A stretch of 64,000 nt of DNA from assembly GCF_014201615.1 (NCBI RefSeq), contig NZ_JACHEU010000001.1:2850412-2914411 (forward strand). Reading direction: 5' to 3'. This document shows, piece after piece, positions 20,006 through 32,143 of the stretch (its first letter is position 1; every line of letters starts with the position of its first letter). The position numbers were made by a program, and so were the translations under genes. The notes under the pieces are model-generated. The model saw only the letters and a list, made by a program, of their open reading frames with translations. It was not told the DNA's origin and did not search any database. This stretch comes from Aquamicrobium lusatiense. GTDB lineage: Bacteria > Pseudomonadota > Alphaproteobacteria > Rhizobiales > Rhizobiaceae.

Positions 20006-20922
20006 ATGCTGCTCCCCGCCTTGCGCGCGCCGCCCTTGGCACCTTTCAGCGCCGCCAGACGCGCGCTGGAAGCATCCGGAGAAAGCTCGAGAGCAACCCT
20101 GTCGGAGATGCGCAGATCGACCGCCACGATATCGCGTCCGAGCAGACCCTGCTCGCGATCCATCCGGGCAAGCCGTTCAAGCGCAGCATCGATATCAAGC
20201 TCGGGAAGCTTAACCTTCACACCGTTGTCGAGATAGAGATCCCAGCGGCGCTCGCCGATGCGCACATATCCCTTCACACGACCAGCCAGCTCGGGAACCT
20301 GCTCGATCCGCGCAACCAGCGACGGGGCGTTCTCAGGTGCGCCCACGCCGACGATCAGCGGCAGCGCCGCCAGACGTCCGCCGGTGAACGGCGCAATCAC
20401 CCGCCCCGATTTCTCGATGACGCTCAGCGACTGACCCTGCTGCCAGATCGCGAACGGCTCACGCTCATCGATCCGCACTTCCAGCGTGTTGGGATAAACC
20501 TTGCGAACGGTCGCATGCTGAACCCACGGCAGAGCGGAGATGCGCTCACGCGCATCGATCACATCGAGACCCACCAGCGCAGTCCAGCCGTTAAGGTCGA
20601 GGCGGTCGAGAATATCGATTTCCGACGTATGCTGATTGCCCACGACCCTGATCTGATCGACGGCAAAACCGGTGCGGGCGGTCACGCCCTGCACGAAATC
20701 ATCAAGCTGGCCGCCGATATAGGCGCCATAGGTCGCGCTGGACGACAGCAGCGCAACGGAAAGGATCGTCGCAGCAAAGCGCGGCGCCGTATAGGCACCC
20801 TCGCCCAGCCTCGAAAACACGCGCAGAGGACGGCGCAGCCAGCGCGGCAACACGGGACGAGCGAGCGGCGACAGGCCCGCCAGCCTTCCCTCAACCATCC
20901 GTCCCGACCTCAACGAAGACAC
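20002..20922 (-). CDS. ftsQ: Cell division protein FtsQ
   Basis: 306 residues from the GTG at 20922, chosen because GGAGGA stands 6 bases upstream; a TTG further upstream has no such site. The start lies inside the last codons of ddl (13-base overlap). A cytoplasmic basic tail, one membrane helix (about residues 50-70), a POTRA domain ([20 protein letters not shown]) and the beta domain follow. FtsQ recruits late divisome proteins. Bitopic inner-membrane location. Confidence 0.94.
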   Translation of the reverse strand: MSSLRSGRMVEGRLAGLSPLARPVLPRWLRRPLRVFSRLGEGAYTAPRFAATILSVALLSSSATYGAYIGGQLDDFVQGVTARTGFAVDQIRVVGNQHTSEIDILDRLDLNGWTALVGLDVIDARERISALPWVQHATVRKVYPNTLEVRIDEREPFAIWQQGQSLSVIEKSGRVIAPFTGGRLAALPLIVGVGAPENAPSLVARIEQVPELAGRVKGYVRIGERRWDLYLDNGVKVKLPELDIDAALERLARMDREQGLLGRDIVAVDLRISDRVALELSPDASSARLAALKGAKGGARKAGSSI

Positions 20923-21836
20923 GAAGCGTCCTCCACCATCCAACTCAACAGATCGCCGAATGAATGCCCTGCGTGCGCGGCGATCTCAGGCACCAGAGAC
21001 GTCGGCGTCATGCCCGGCTGAGTGTTAACCTCCAGCCAGACGATCTCTCCATTTTCGGAATGGCGATCGTCATAACGGAAGTCAGACCGGGACACGCCCC
21101 GGCAGCCGATTGCTTGATGAGCCTTAAGCGCCAGTGTCTGTATTTTTTGGTAAATATTCGGTGAAATTTTTGCCGGAGTTTCGTGTTTTGAGCCGCCGGG
21201 CACATATTTGGAATCATAATCGTAGAAGGCGTGGCCGGTCGGAATGATTTCACACACCCCAAGCGCCACATCGCCCATCACCGCGCAGGTCAGCTCCCGG
21301 CCATGCACATAGCGCTCGACCATGACAGCCTCGCCGTAATTCCATTCGGGCGACGAGACAATCTGCGGCGGATGCGATTGATCCTCCCTCACAATCACCA
21401 CACCGAAGCTGGAACCCTCAGCCACCGGCTTCACCACATAGGGCGGCACCATCGGATGCTCGCCACGAATATCAAAGCGATTGACGACCCTTGATTCCGC
21501 CACCGGAATGCCGGCAGCACGGGCAACCCTCTTGGCCTGCTCCTTGTTCATCGCCAGAGCGGAAGCCAGCACACCGGAGTGGGTGTAAGGGATCTCCAGA
21601 TATTCAAGCACACCCTGAATGAGGCCATCCTCGCCATAAGGGCCGTGCAGCGCATTGAAGGCGACATCCGGTCTCAACTCAGCCAACACCGCACCGACAT
21701 CGCGCCCCACATCGACACGCGTGACCCTGTAGCCTTCCGCCTCAAGCGCATCGGCACACGCATTGCCCGACGAAATGGAAACCGGCCTCTCGGACGAGAA
21801 TCCCCCCATCAGAACAGCAACGTGCTTTTTGGTCAT
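20910..21836 (-). CDS. ddl: D-alanine--D-alanine ligase
   Basis: 308 residues, DdlB-type length. ATP-grasp motifs are present: [17 protein letters not shown] at the N-terminus, [35 protein letters not shown] and the metal/phosphate-binding [13 protein letters not shown]. It makes the D-Ala-D-Ala dipeptide used by MurF. It is separated from murB by a 218-base gap, the largest interruption inside the cluster. Confidence 0.96.
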   Translation of the reverse strand: MTKKHVAVLMGGFSSERPVSISSGNACADALEAEGYRVTRVDVGRDVGAVLAELRPDVAFNALHGPYGEDGLIQGVLEYLEIPYTHSGVLASALAMNKEQAKRVARAAGIPVAESRVVNRFDIRGEHPMVPPYVVKPVAEGSSFGVVIVREDQSHPPQIVSSPEWNYGEAVMVERYVHGRELTCAVMGDVALGVCEIIPTGHAFYDYDSKYVPGGSKHETPAKISPNIYQKIQTLALKAHQAIGCRGVSRSDFRYDDRHSENGEIVWLEVNTQPGMTPTSLVPEIAAHAGHSFGDLLSWMVEDASCLR

Positions 21837-22009
21837 ATCCCGTCATCCCCTCGGCGGGCTTCCATCTCTGTTTCCCGACTCAGAATCCGAGCCCGCACCG
21901 CGACCCACCGGGGATCGCGACCTACGCGCCGAACGACTCAAATCAGGAAACGCTTAAGGCCAAAGAATCAGAGAGTTGATTCCGTGACAAGCCCTTAGGA
22001 TTCCAAGAG

Positions 22010-22032
22010 ATTCAATTTCATCAAATTTGAAT
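22010..22032. repeat. A/T-rich inverted repeat in the murB-ddl gap
   Basis: ATTCAA and TTGAAT flank an 11-base centre in the only sizeable gap (21837-22054) of the division cluster. It lies 23 bases after the murB stop. It may be a weak terminator, an RNA-processing site or a regulator site; the rest of the gap shows no gene. Confidence 0.35.
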
Positions 22033-22054
22033 GAAAATTTACCCTTGTGAGTCC

Positions 22055-23020
22055 TCAGAGCAACTGTCCGAGGAACTCCTGAACTTCCTGCCCGGGACGG
22101 AATGCGCCGAGACGGCGGATCTCCCAGTGCAGGCGTATGCCGGAATTTTCCAGAACGCGCGCGCGCACCGTCTCGCCGAGCGTTTCGAGGTCATAACCGG
22201 TGGCCGTACCGGTGTTGATCATGAAGTTGCAGTGCATGGGCGACATCTGCGCCCCGCCGATCATCAGGCCGCGGCATCCTGCCTTGTCGATTTCCTTCCA
22301 GGCCGAAGTGCCTTCGGGATTCTTGAAGGTGGAACCGCCGGTCTTTTCGCGAATCGGCTGCACCGTCTCGCGATGATGCTGCACCTCGTCCATCGCCGCG
22401 CGGATCACATCCTTGTCCTCGGCATAGCCTTCCATGACGACGGAGGTAAAGATCAGGCCTTTCGGGGCCGAACAATGCCGGTAGGCATAGCCCATATCGG
22501 CGTTTGAAAGCACATGGACCTCGCCCTTGCGGTCGAGCGCCCTTACCTCCACCACGCGCTCGCGCGTTTCGACGCCGTTGGCGCCGGCGTTCATGCGCAG
22601 CGCCCCGCCGATGGCGCCGGGAATGCCGTGGTAGAAATGGAAACCGCCGATGCCGGCTTCCAGTGCCGCTGCAGCTGCCCGCTTGTCGGGCAGTGCCGTG
22701 CCGATGCGCAGGCGTGTCGGCGATATCGTCTCGACGTCGCCAAAACCCTTGGCCGAAAGGCGCACCACGAAGCCCGCAAGCCCGCCATCGCGCACCAGCA
22801 GGTTCGAGCCGACGCCAACCACCATCACCGGAACCTCTTCCGGCACCGCCTTCAGGAAAGCAGCAAGGTCTTCCTCGTCGGCCGGCTGGAACATGGCGTC
22901 GGCCGGCCCGCCGGCTCGGAACCATGTGACCTTGTCCATACCGGCATCGGGGGTCATGCGGCCACGCAGGCCCGAAAGCCGGTCGCCCAGACTGTCGAGA
23001 AGTGCCTGGCCCCTGCTCAT
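22055..23020 (-). CDS. murB: UDP-N-acetylenolpyruvoylglucosamine reductase MurB
   Basis: 321 residues, type II MurB. FAD-binding motifs [14 protein letters not shown] and [19 protein letters not shown] are clear, as is the catalytic serine region TGGSTFKNP. It reduces the enolpyruvyl group to give UDP-MurNAc. The ATG at 23020 overlaps the murC stop (ATGA), which fixes the start and indicates translational coupling. Confidence 0.96.
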   Translation of the reverse strand: MSRGQALLDSLGDRLSGLRGRMTPDAGMDKVTWFRAGGPADAMFQPADEEDLAAFLKAVPEEVPVMVVGVGSNLLVRDGGLAGFVVRLSAKGFGDVETISPTRLRIGTALPDKRAAAAALEAGIGGFHFYHGIPGAIGGALRMNAGANGVETRERVVEVRALDRKGEVHVLSNADMGYAYRHCSAPKGLIFTSVVMEGYAEDKDVIRAAMDEVQHHRETVQPIREKTGGSTFKNPEGTSAWKEIDKAGCRGLMIGGAQMSPMHCNFMINTGTATGYDLETLGETVRARVLENSGIRLHWEIRRLGAFRPGQEVQEFLGQLL

Positions 23021-24423
23021 TTTGCGTCCCCGTTCAGTTCGCGCGGCAGGGCATAGGCCCATTGCGTGATGTTGCCGGCGCCAAGGAACACGACGAAATC
23101 GCCCGGCTTCGCCAGCTCGCGCACCAGCGGCGCCACGGCTGCCGCATCGGCGATATGGCGGGCATCGCGATGGCCGCCCGCGCGCATCTTCGACACCAGC
23201 GCCTCGCTGGAAACGCCGTCGATCGCGTCCTCCCCCGCCGCATAGACGGGCGCCACCATGACCGTGTCGGCATCGTTGAAGCACACGGCGAAATCGTCGA
23301 ACAGATCGCGCAGGCGCGTGAAGCGGTGCGGCTGGGCAATGGCGATGACGCGCCCTTGCGTGGCGTCGCGCGCCGCCTTCAGCACCGCCTTGATCTCAAC
23401 CGGATGGTGACCGTAATCGTCGAAAATCTCGACCCCGTTCCACGAACCCGTATGGGTAAAGCGCCGCTTCACCCCGCCGAACGACGACAGTCCCTTCCGG
23501 ATCGCTGCAGCAGTCAGGCCAAGCTCATGGGCAACGGCAATCGCCGCCGTGGCGTTTGAAACATTGTGACGGCCAGGCATCGGCAGGCGAAGGTCGCTGA
23601 TCACAAGCTGCTCGCCGCTCTTGCGGTTGCGGATGGCGACGTCGAACACCGACACGGCGCCGTCCATGCGATGATTGGTGAAGCGCACATCGGCCTGCGC
23701 GTTTTCGCCATAGGTGATGACGCGGCGGTCGCCGATTCGGCTGACCAGCGCCTGCACTTCCGGATGATCGATGCACATCACGCCGAAGCCGTAGAACGGC
23801 ACGTTCTCGACGAACTGGCGGAAGGCGTCGCGCACCTTGTCGAAGCTTCCATAGTGGTCGAGATGCTCGGGATCGATATTGGTGATGACGGCGATGTCGG
23901 CCGGCAGCTTGAGGAAGGTGCCGTCGCTCTCATCGGCCTCCACCACCATCCATTCGCCGTCGCCCATGCGCGCATTGGTGCCATAGGCGTTGATGATGCC
24001 GCCATTGATGACGGTCGGATCGAGCCCGCCGGCTTCCAGCAGCGTCGCCACCATGGAGGTGGTCGTCGTCTTGCCATGCGTGCCGCCGATGGCGATGGCA
24101 TTGCGGAAGCGCATAAGCTCGGCCAGCATCTCGGCCCGGCGCACAACCGGCAGCAGCTTCTCGCGCGCCGCCACGAGCTCCGGATTGGTGTTGCGGATCG
24201 CGGTCGAAACCACGACCACCTCGGCCTCGCCAAGGTTTTCAGCGCGGTGCCCGACGAAGCACTCGATGCCCTTCTCGCGCAGGCGCTGAACATTGGCGCT
24301 GTCGTTCTGGTCGGAGCCCTGCACATGATAGCCGAGATTGTGCAGCACTTCGGCTATGCCGCTCATGCCGATGCCGCCTATGCCGATGAAATGCACGAGG
24401 CCTATCGTCTGCGGCATCTTCAT
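23017..24423 (-). CDS. murC: UDP-N-acetylmuramate--L-alanine ligase MurC
   Basis: 468 residues. The nucleotide-sugar site [17 protein letters not shown] (11-27), P-loop [10 protein letters not shown] (113-122) and the ligase motif [10 protein letters not shown] are intact. It adds L-alanine to UDP-MurNAc. Start overlaps the murG stop by 4 bases and its stop overlaps murB. Confidence 0.97.
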   Translation of the reverse strand: MKMPQTIGLVHFIGIGGIGMSGIAEVLHNLGYHVQGSDQNDSANVQRLREKGIECFVGHRAENLGEAEVVVVSTAIRNTNPELVAAREKLLPVVRRAEMLAELMRFRNAIAIGGTHGKTTTTSMVATLLEAGGLDPTVINGGIINAYGTNARMGDGEWMVVEADESDGTFLKLPADIAVITNIDPEHLDHYGSFDKVRDAFRQFVENVPFYGFGVMCIDHPEVQALVSRIGDRRVITYGENAQADVRFTNHRMDGAVSVFDVAIRNRKSGEQLVISDLRLPMPGRHNVSNATAAIAVAHELGLTAAAIRKGLSSFGGVKRRFTHTGSWNGVEIFDDYGHHPVEIKAVLKAARDATQGRVIAIAQPHRFTRLRDLFDDFAVCFNDADTVMVAPVYAAGEDAIDGVSSEALVSKMRAGGHRDARHIADAAAVAPLVRELAKPGDFVVFLGAGNITQWAYALPRELNGDAK

Positions 24424-25547
24424 GCTTGAATTTCCTTCCTGAAGTCGTCGGGTGATTTGCCCGACGCAATAGCCTCTGTCAGATCGGCGAGCAAGGTTGC
24501 GGCATTCGGACGGCCAGCCGAACGCGCTGCCGCAGCCATTGCCTTCAGCCGTTCCGGATCGCTCAACAGCCCGCCGATCAGTTCCGCCAGACGCCCGGCA
24601 TCGAGCGAGGATTGCGGATGCACCTCCGCGCCGCCGGCGGCTGCAAGGGCTGCCGCATTGGCCGCCTGATCGTGATCGAGCGCATAGGGATAGGGCACCA
24701 GCAGAGCCGGCCTGCCGATCACCGCGACTTCCGAGACGGTGGAAGCGCCGGAGCGCGAAATGACCAGCTGCGCCCGCGCCATGCGCTCGGCCATGTCGGT
24801 GAAGAAGGGCGCGATGTCGGCCGGCACGCCGAGCTCGGCATAAGCCTGCGCCACCCGCTCCGCATCGTCCTTCCTCGCCTGCTGGGTCACGACGAGGCGC
24901 TTGCGCAGCGCTTCGGGAAGCAGCGCGACCGCCGCCGGAACCGCATCGGAAAAGAACTGCGCGCCCTGGCTTCCGCCGAACACCAGCAGATGGAACGGCT
25001 CCTGCTCGCCCGGCACGGTATAAGGCACCTTCGCCGCCTCGATGACGCCCGGCCGCACCGGATTTCCGGTGGTGATCGTCTTGCGCCCGGAAGCACTGGC
25101 GTCCTCTGGCAGGAAGCCCCCGGCAATCGCCGTCACCCGTGCCGCCAGCGCCCGGTTGGCGCGGCCCATCACCGCATTCTGCTCATGGATCAGCGTCGGG
25201 CGCCCGCGCCGCGTCGCTGCATAGAGCGGCGGCAGGGTCGGATAGCCGCCGAAGCCAACGACCGCCGCCGGCTTCACCCGCGCGATCACCCCGGAAGCGA
25301 CGCGCACGCCGCGCCACAGCTTGAAAAACGTCTTCGCCAGCGCCAGCGGATTCTTGGAACCGATGGTGGCGGAGGGAATCGGGTGAATGGCATCGGCCGG
25401 AAACTGCCCGGCAAAACGCTGGGCGCGGTCGTCGGTCGCCAGATGCACCTGCCAGCCGCGCGCCTTCAGTTCATGCGCCAGCGCCTCGGCCGGAAACAGA
25501 TGGCCGCCGGTGCCCCCGGCAGCCAGAAGAATGGTACCCTTTGACAT
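24420..25547 (-). CDS. murG: Lipid II synthase MurG (UDP-GlcNAc transferase)
   Basis: 375 residues. [18 protein letters not shown] at the N-terminus, [29 protein letters not shown] and [19 protein letters not shown] are all standard MurG motifs. It transfers GlcNAc to lipid I at the cytoplasmic face of the membrane. The ATG at 25547 shares a base with the ftsW stop (TAATG), fixing the start. Confidence 0.97.
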   Translation of the reverse strand: MSKGTILLAAGGTGGHLFPAEALAHELKARGWQVHLATDDRAQRFAGQFPADAIHPIPSATIGSKNPLALAKTFFKLWRGVRVASGVIARVKPAAVVGFGGYPTLPPLYAATRRGRPTLIHEQNAVMGRANRALAARVTAIAGGFLPEDASASGRKTITTGNPVRPGVIEAAKVPYTVPGEQEPFHLLVFGGSQGAQFFSDAVPAAVALLPEALRKRLVVTQQARKDDAERVAQAYAELGVPADIAPFFTDMAERMARAQLVISRSGASTVSEVAVIGRPALLVPYPYALDHDQAANAAALAAAGGAEVHPQSSLDAGRLAELIGGLLSDPERLKAMAAAARSAGRPNAATLLADLTEAIASGKSPDDFRKEIQA

Positions 25548-26698
25548 TATTCCGCCGGCAGAATCGAGCTGGAGAACCCATAGGCGAGCGGCTTGCGCTT
25601 CTGCGGCTTGCGCCGGGTCAGCGCCAGCACCATGCCCATGGAAACGGCGATGGCGATCTGCGAGGAGCCGCCATAGGAGATGAAGGGCAGCGTCATGCCC
25701 TTCGCCGGCATCAGTTGCAGGTTCACGCACATGTTGATGACCGACTGCAGACCGAACACCGTCACCAGCCCGCCGATTGCGTAGCGGGTGAAGTCGTCAT
25801 GCTCCTTCAGCGACACAGAAAGGCCGCGCAGCACGATGAAGGCGAAGATGGCGGCGATCACCATGCAGGTGATCAGGCCGAATTCCTCGCCGGCGACGGC
25901 GAACACGAAGTCGGCATGGCTGTCGGGAATGAGGCGCTTGATGGTGCCCTCGCCCGGTCCCAGCCCCAGCCAGCCGCCATTGACCAGCGCTTCATGGCCC
26001 ATGTCGACCTGAAACGTGTCGCCTTCGCCGGTCAGAAAGCGATCGATACGGCCGGCCACGTGCGGGAAGATTTCATAAGCCGCGAACAGGCCCGCAATGC
26101 CAAGACCGCCAAGCGCGATGATCCATACCCACGACAGCCCGGCCATGAAGAACATCACACCCCATGTGCCGACCACCAGCAGCGTCTGCCCCATGTCGGG
26201 CTGCGCCAGAAGCAGCGCCAGAACGAGGCCGAGCAGGATCATGGCGAACAGGTTTCCGGGGATTTCCGGCTGGCGCTTGTGCTCGGCGAACAGCCACGCG
26301 CAGATGACCACGAAGGCGGGCTTGAGAAATTCAGACGGCTGGATCGACATGCCGGCGAAGGAGAGCCAGCGTCGCGCGCCCTTCACCTCGACGCCGATGT
26401 AAAGCACCGCCACCATCATCACCAGCATCAGACACAATATGCCGAGCGCCAGACGCCTGATCTGGCGGGCATTCAGGAACGACACGGCAAGCATCACCCC
26501 AAGTGCGGGAATGCTGAAGATGATCTGGCGTGTGGCGAAATGGAAGGAATCGAGGCCGATGCGCTCCGCCACCGCCGGGCTGGCGGCAAAGGACAGAACG
26601 ATGCCAAGGCCAAGCAGCGACAGGAACGCGGCAAGGAACCAGCGGTCGATGGTCCACCACCAGTTGGAAATCGGGCTGGTATCGAGACGGCTCTGCAT
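25547..26698 (-). CDS. ftsW: SEDS peptidoglycan glycosyltransferase FtsW
   Basis: 383 residues with about ten membrane helices. SEDS family features are visible: [53 protein letters not shown] and [13 protein letters not shown]. It polymerises lipid II during septation together with FtsI. It is linked to murD and murG by overlapping stop/start codons. Confidence 0.96.
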   Translation of the reverse strand: MQSRLDTSPISNWWWTIDRWFLAAFLSLLGLGIVLSFAASPAVAERIGLDSFHFATRQIIFSIPALGVMLAVSFLNARQIRRLALGILCLMLVMMVAVLYIGVEVKGARRWLSFAGMSIQPSEFLKPAFVVICAWLFAEHKRQPEIPGNLFAMILLGLVLALLLAQPDMGQTLLVVGTWGVMFFMAGLSWVWIIALGGLGIAGLFAAYEIFPHVAGRIDRFLTGEGDTFQVDMGHEALVNGGWLGLGPGEGTIKRLIPDSHADFVFAVAGEEFGLITCMVIAAIFAFIVLRGLSVSLKEHDDFTRYAIGGLVTVFGLQSVINMCVNLQLMPAKGMTLPFISYGGSSQIAIAVSMGMVLALTRRKPQKRKPLAYGFSSSILPAE

Positions 26699-28098
26699 TA
26701 TCGTGTCCCTCCGATGGGCTCGATGCCATCAATCGCATACACGGCTTGCCTGAAGGCTTCGCCGCGCAATTCGAAATTCCTGAACTGGTCGAAGCTGGCG
26801 CAGGCGGGCGACAGAAGCACCACGGCCTCGCCCGCCCCGCTGGCTGCGGCATCGGCCGCAGCATGTTCCACCGCCGCCGCAAGGGTGCCGGAAATCTCAT
26901 AGGCAACCGCTTCGCCCAGCGTCGCGGAAAAAGCGGGTGCCGCCTCGCCGATCAGATAGGCTTTGGCGATGCGCGGGAACAGGCCCCTCAACGAGCCGAT
27001 GCCGCCTTCCTTGGGTAGGCCGCCGGCGATCCAGTAGATGTGCTCGAAGCTCGACAGCGCCGGCGCCGCCGCTTCCGCATTGGTTGCCTTGGAATCGTTG
27101 ACGAACAGCACATGTCCCTTGCGGCCCAACTGCTCCATGCGGTGAGCCAGTCCCGGAAAGCTCCTGAAACCGTCCTGTATTTCCTCAGCCGTCAGGCCGG
27201 CGCTGAGACAGGCGGCAAGGGCTGCAAGCGCGTTCTGGGCATTGTGCTGGCCGCGCAGCGAGCCGATGCCGTCGAGCGAGGCAATGCGGGTGCAGCGGCC
27301 GTCCACCGCTTCGATCAGGTCGCTTCCTTCAGCAAAATAGCCGTCGCTCAGCGGCAGGCGCTTGGAGATGCGCACCACCTTAGCGCCGGCCCGCTCCAGC
27401 CGCTCCGCGATCTGCACGCAGAAACTGTCATCGACACCGATGATGGCCGTGTCGCTGCCGGCAACCAGCCGTTCCTTGATTTCGGCATAGTGCTGCATGG
27501 TGCCGTGACGGTCGAGATGGTCCGGCGTCAGATTGAGCAATATGCCAGCGCTCGGGTTGAGCGAGGGCGCAAGATCGATCTGGTAGGAGGAACACTCCAC
27601 CACGTAATGCCTTGAAGGCAGCGGCGGGTCGAGCGTCATCACCGCGCGGCCGATATTGCCGCCCATCTGCGTGTCGCGGCCGGCCGATTTCAGGATATGC
27701 GAAATCAGCGCCGTCGTCGTCGACTTGCCGTTGGTGCCGGTGATGGCGATGAACGGCGCATCAGGCGCATGGGCGTTGCGCTCGCGCACGAACAACTCGA
27801 TGTCACCGATGACCTCGACGCTGGCCGCACGCGCCAGTTCCACGCTCCAGTGCGGCTTGGGATGGGTCAGCGGCACGCCGGGCGACAGCACGAAAGCGGC
27901 AAGGCACGACCAGTCGATGCCGCGCAGGTCGACGGTAGCGATGCCTTCCGCCTGCGCCTTCTCCACGCTTTGCGGATTGTCGTCCCACGCCAGCACTTCG
28001 GCCTCGCCGGCGACCAGCGCATGCGCCGTCGCCAGTCCGGAGCCGCCAAGCCCGAAGAGCGCTACCTGCCTGCCTGCGAAGGAACTGGCCGCAATCAT
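26698..28098 (-). CDS. murD: UDP-N-acetylmuramoylalanine--D-glutamate ligase MurD
   Basis: 466 residues. P-loop [14 protein letters not shown] (about 119-132), [13 protein letters not shown] and [12 protein letters not shown] are the family motifs. It adds D-glutamate to UDP-MurNAc-L-Ala. It lies 7 bases downstream of mraY. Confidence 0.97.
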   Translation of the reverse strand: MIAASSFAGRQVALFGLGGSGLATAHALVAGEAEVLAWDDNPQSVEKAQAEGIATVDLRGIDWSCLAAFVLSPGVPLTHPKPHWSVELARAASVEVIGDIELFVRERNAHAPDAPFIAITGTNGKSTTTALISHILKSAGRDTQMGGNIGRAVMTLDPPLPSRHYVVECSSYQIDLAPSLNPSAGILLNLTPDHLDRHGTMQHYAEIKERLVAGSDTAIIGVDDSFCVQIAERLERAGAKVVRISKRLPLSDGYFAEGSDLIEAVDGRCTRIASLDGIGSLRGQHNAQNALAALAACLSAGLTAEEIQDGFRSFPGLAHRMEQLGRKGHVLFVNDSKATNAEAAAPALSSFEHIYWIAGGLPKEGGIGSLRGLFPRIAKAYLIGEAAPAFSATLGEAVAYEISGTLAAAVEHAAADAAASGAGEAVVLLSPACASFDQFRNFELRGEAFRQAVYAIDGIEPIGGTR

Positions 28099-28105
28099 CT
28101 GGCGC

Positions 28106-29188
28106 CTACCGCAGCTTGAGGGTCGAGAGCCCGATCAGGGCGAGGATGACGGCGATGATCCAGAAGCGGATCACCACCTGGCTCTCGGTCCAGCCGAGCT
28201 TTTCGAAATGGTGATGGATCGGCGCCATCAGGAAGACGCGCTTGCCGGTCATCTTGAAATAGCCGACCTGAATGATGACCGACAGGATCTCGACCACGAA
28301 CAGGCCGCCGATGATCGCCAGCACGATCTCGTGCTTGGTGGCGACCGCGATGGTGCCGATCAGGCCGCCCATGGCGAGCGAGCCGGTGTCGCCCATGAAG
28401 ATGGCCGCCGGCGGCGCGTTGAACCACAGGAAGCCGAGCCCTGCCCCGATCACCGCACCCAGAATCACGGCCAGTTCGCCCGTGCCGGGCACGAAGTGGA
28501 TCTGCAGATAATCGGCAAAGATGGCGTTGCCCGACAGGTAGGCAATGACGCCGAAGGACGCGGCCGCGATCATGATCGGCACGATGGCGAGGCCGTCGAG
28601 CCCGTCGGTGATGTTGACGGCATTGCCTGCCCCCACCACCACGAAAGCGGCGAAGGGAATGAAGAACCAGCCGAGATTGATGATGAATTCCTTGGCGAAG
28701 GGGAAGGTCAGCGAGGAGGAGAACGGCTCCTGCCCGTAATGCATGATCACCCAGGCGGCGATGCCGGCGATCAGGAATTCAAAGGTCAGGCGCGCCTTGC
28801 CGGAAAAGCCGAGATGAGACTGTTTGGTCACCTTCAGATAGTCGTCATAGAAGCCGATGGCGCCGAACCCAAGCGTCACCAGCAGCACCACCCATACATA
28901 GACGCTGGACAGGTTGGCCCACAGAAGCGAGGAGACGACGATGCCCGTCAGGATCATCAGGCCGCCCATGGTGGGCGTGCCTGCCTTCTTGAAATGGGTC
29001 TGCGGCCCGTCGGCACGGATCGGCTGGCCCTTGCCCTGCCGCAGGCGCAGAGAATCAATGATGGCCGGACCGAAGATGAAGACGATCAGGGCCGAGGTGA
29101 TCAGCGCGCCGCCGGTACGGAAAGTGATGTAACGGAAAACGTTGAAGACCGTGATCCGGTCCGCGAATTCCACGAGCAGCGTCAGCAT
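28106..29188 (-). CDS. mraY: Phospho-MurNAc-pentapeptide transferase MraY
   Basis: 360 residues with ten membrane helices. The catalytic motifs [20 protein letters not shown] and [12 protein letters not shown] are present. The ATG at 29188 is chosen because a GGGG element precedes it; a TTG 15 bases upstream is the only alternative. MraY loads the lipid carrier to make lipid I. A short 34-base gap separates it from murF. Confidence 0.96.
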   Translation of the reverse strand: MLTLLVEFADRITVFNVFRYITFRTGGALITSALIVFIFGPAIIDSLRLRQGKGQPIRADGPQTHFKKAGTPTMGGLMILTGIVVSSLLWANLSSVYVWVVLLVTLGFGAIGFYDDYLKVTKQSHLGFSGKARLTFEFLIAGIAAWVIMHYGQEPFSSSLTFPFAKEFIINLGWFFIPFAAFVVVGAGNAVNITDGLDGLAIVPIMIAAASFGVIAYLSGNAIFADYLQIHFVPGTGELAVILGAVIGAGLGFLWFNAPPAAIFMGDTGSLAMGGLIGTIAVATKHEIVLAIIGGLFVVEILSVIIQVGYFKMTGKRVFLMAPIHHHFEKLGWTESQVVIRFWIIAVILALIGLSTLKLR

Positions 29189-29222
29189 ACGTATCGTCCC
29201 CAAAGGCCCTCAGGCCCGTTCA

Positions 29223-30644
29223 TCAATGGCCGGCGTGAGCCGGAAACCTGTTCAGCAGCGCCGCAACGATCCTTGAGAAGCCGATCCCCTTCGACGACTT
29301 CACCATGATCACGTCATCCGGCTGCACCGTGTCGATGAGCAGCCGCCCGAGATTGTCGGCCTCATCGCGATGGACGACGGCGACGTCGCTCGGCAGCACC
29401 TCAGCCAGCGCCTTCATGTGCGGCCCGCCGAGCAGCACATGGCTGATGCCGGTGCCGACGATCAGTTCGGACAGATCCGCGTGCAGCTTCTCGGAATGCG
29501 CGCCCAGTTCCAGCATGTCGCCGAGCACCGCGATGCGGCGGCCGTCGCCCTCCAGTGGCGTTGCGTCGAGCAGATCGAGCGCCGCCTTCATGGAAGCAGG
29601 ATTGGCGTTGTAGCTCTCGTCGATCAGCGTGAAGGAGCCGCCGCCATGGGCAAGCATATGGCGCTGGCCGCGGCCTTCCGGTGCAGGCAGGGTGCCAAGC
29701 GCCAGCGCCACGCGGTCGATGTCTGCGCCCACAAGGTCGGCAGCCCCAAGAACCGCCAGCGCGTTCTGCACCATGTGGCGGCCGGGCGCGCCGATGCGCG
29801 CCACCACCTCGCGGCGCCCGATGCGGGCGGTCATGGTGGAATGGTCGGCATTGAGAACGCAGTTGATCAGCCGGTAGGTCGAACGCTGATGCTCGCCGAA
29901 GCCCAGCACATGCTCGACGCCGGCCTCACGCGCCAGTTTGCCCAGCATGTTGGCGCGCGGATCGTCGCGATTGAGAAGCGCCGCTCCACCAGGCTCGATG
30001 CCTTCGAAGATCTCGGCCTTGGCTTCCGCGATCTCGTCGAGGTCGCGGAAGAAGCCGAGATGGGCAGCAGCCACCAGCGTGATCAGCGCCACATGCGGGC
30101 GCACCATCTTCACCAGCGGCCGGATTTCACCCGGATGGTTCATGCCGATTTCGAAAACGGCATATTCGGTATCTTCCGGCAGGCGGGCCAAGGTCAGCGG
30201 CACGCCCCAGTGGTTGTTGAACGACTTGTCGGAAGCATGAACGGAGCCGACCGAGCCCAGCACATGGCGCAGCGCCTCCTTGGTGGTCGTCTTTCCGACA
30301 GAGCCGGTAACGGCGATCACCTTGCCGCGCGAGCGAGCGCGGGCGGCCATCGCCAGCTTTTCCAGCGCCGCCAGCACGTCGGGAACGACGATCATGGGCG
30401 CGGTCAGGCGGCCGAGCGCGGGCAGCTTGCCTTCGGCGACGATCAGAACGGCAGCGCCCGCCTTGATTGCAGCCGTCGCGAAATCATGCCCGTCCATGGT
30501 CTCGCCCCTGATGGCGAAGAAGGCGTCGCCAGCCTGCAGGGTACGGGTATCGATGGATATGCCGTGAATGCCCGCCGGCATGTTGCCGAGCGGACGCCCG
30601 CCCATGGCATCGATCAGCGCTTCAGCGGTCCAGAGATAGCTCAT
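29223..30644 (-). CDS. murF: UDP-MurNAc-tripeptide--D-Ala-D-Ala ligase MurF
   Basis: 473 residues. P-loop [14 protein letters not shown] (about 112-125), the [10 protein letters not shown] motif and [17 protein letters not shown] are diagnostic. It joins the D-Ala-D-Ala made by Ddl to the tripeptide. Its start overlaps the murE stop. Confidence 0.97.
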   Translation of the reverse strand: MSYLWTAEALIDAMGGRPLGNMPAGIHGISIDTRTLQAGDAFFAIRGETMDGHDFATAAIKAGAAVLIVAEGKLPALGRLTAPMIVVPDVLAALEKLAMAARARSRGKVIAVTGSVGKTTTKEALRHVLGSVGSVHASDKSFNNHWGVPLTLARLPEDTEYAVFEIGMNHPGEIRPLVKMVRPHVALITLVAAAHLGFFRDLDEIAEAKAEIFEGIEPGGAALLNRDDPRANMLGKLAREAGVEHVLGFGEHQRSTYRLINCVLNADHSTMTARIGRREVVARIGAPGRHMVQNALAVLGAADLVGADIDRVALALGTLPAPEGRGQRHMLAHGGGSFTLIDESYNANPASMKAALDLLDATPLEGDGRRIAVLGDMLELGAHSEKLHADLSELIVGTGISHVLLGGPHMKALAEVLPSDVAVVHRDEADNLGRLLIDTVQPDDVIMVKSSKGIGFSRIVAALLNRFPAHAGH

Positions 30645-32095
30645 TGCGCAACCTCCTTCAGCGCCATGCGCACCTCGTCATGGTCTGAAAACGGCAGCGT
30701 CTCGGCTCCAACGGTCTGACCTTCCTCATGGCCCTTGCCGGCCACGATCAGCGTATCACCCGCCCGCAGCATGGCCACCGCCTCGCGGATCGCCTTGCGG
30801 CGATCGCCGATCTCGATGGCGCCCGGCGCCGCCGCCATGATGGCGGCGCGGATCTCGGCCGGCACTTCGGTGCGCGGATTGTCGTCGGTGACGATCGTCA
30901 CATCGGCCAGCCTCGTGGCGATCTCGCCCATGATCGGGCGCTTGCCGCGATCGCGGTCGCCACCGCAGCCGAACACAACAATCACCCGCCCGGTGGTGAA
31001 GGGACGCACGGAGGCCAGAACGTTCTCCAGAGCATCCGGCTTGTGGGCATAATCGACATAGACCGGCGCGCCGGCAGCGGTCGCACCCACCAGATCGAGG
31101 CGGCCCGGCGCACCTTTCAGCTTCTCCAGCGCGGCCATCGCCGCCGGAGCCGATGTGCCGGTGGAAATGGCGAGACCGGCGGAAACCAGCGCATTGGCGA
31201 TCTGGAAATCGCCAGCCAGCGGCAGGTCGATCTCATAGATGCCGCCGTCATGCACGATCTCGGCTCGCTGCTTCGCACGTTCATGCTCGACACGGTTGAG
31301 CTTGAGGAAATCGCCCTTGCGGCCAACGGTCAGCACATGATTGCCGGCCGCCCTTGCCGCGTCGATGGTCGCCTGCGACCACGGATCGTCGGCGAAGATG
31401 ACGGCCGGAGCGCCTTGCGGCAGCAGGTCGCGGAACAGGCGCAGCTTGGCCGCGTGATAGTCCTCGACCGTGGGGTGATAATCCATATGGTCGCGGCCGA
31501 GATTGGTGAAGGCGGCGGCGGCAAGGCGCACGCCGTCCAGCCGGTGCTGGTCGAGCCCGTGGCTGGAAGCCTCCATAGCCGCATGGCTGACGCCTTCGCC
31601 GGCCAGTTCGGCCAGCAGCTTGTGCAGCGCGACCGGATCCGGCGTGGTCAGCGAACCATAGTCGTTGCGGCCGGGCGCCACCACGCCGGTGGTGCCGATG
31701 GAGGCGGCGGCGAAGCCGGCATGCTCCCAGATCTGGCGGGTGAAGGCGGCAACGGAGGTCTTGCCGCTGGTGCCGGTCACGGCAACCATGGTCTGCGGCT
31801 GCGCGCCGTAAAATCTCGCGGCAGCCAGCGCCAGCGCGCGGCGCGGATCGTCCACCTCGATTACCGGCACGGACAGCGCGCCGTTCCTACGGCCTTTCGC
31901 AGCCACCACCGCGATCGCGCCACGGCTGGCGGCGTCAGCAGCGAAACTCGCGCCATCGGCCTTCGCGCCCGCGAGCGCGAAAAACAGCATGCCGGGCCGG
32001 ATGGCACGCGAGTCCGACGACAGGCCGGCAATCTCCGTATCGGAGGGAAACGCCTCGTGGAGAGGCACTATGCCGGTCAGATCATCGGGTCTCAT
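30641..32095 (-). CDS. murE: UDP-MurNAc-dipeptide--meso-diaminopimelate ligase MurE
   Basis: 484 residues. P-loop [13 protein letters not shown] (about 106-118) and the DNPR motif in VTDDNPRTE, which selects meso-diaminopimelate rather than lysine, are present. This predicts the usual Gram-negative peptidoglycan. It lies 48 bases after ftsI. Confidence 0.97.
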   Translation of the reverse strand: MRPDDLTGIVPLHEAFPSDTEIAGLSSDSRAIRPGMLFFALAGAKADGASFAADAASRGAIAVVAAKGRRNGALSVPVIEVDDPRRALALAAARFYGAQPQTMVAVTGTSGKTSVAAFTRQIWEHAGFAAASIGTTGVVAPGRNDYGSLTTPDPVALHKLLAELAGEGVSHAAMEASSHGLDQHRLDGVRLAAAAFTNLGRDHMDYHPTVEDYHAAKLRLFRDLLPQGAPAVIFADDPWSQATIDAARAAGNHVLTVGRKGDFLKLNRVEHERAKQRAEIVHDGGIYEIDLPLAGDFQIANALVSAGLAISTGTSAPAAMAALEKLKGAPGRLDLVGATAAGAPVYVDYAHKPDALENVLASVRPFTTGRVIVVFGCGGDRDRGKRPIMGEIATRLADVTIVTDDNPRTEVPAEIRAAIMAAAPGAIEIGDRRKAIREAVAMLRAGDTLIVAGKGHEEGQTVGAETLPFSDHDEVRMALKEVAQ

Positions 32096-32143
32096 ATATC
32101 TACGCTCACCTCTTCAGACTGCGCGGGATTGCAGCAGAATCAC

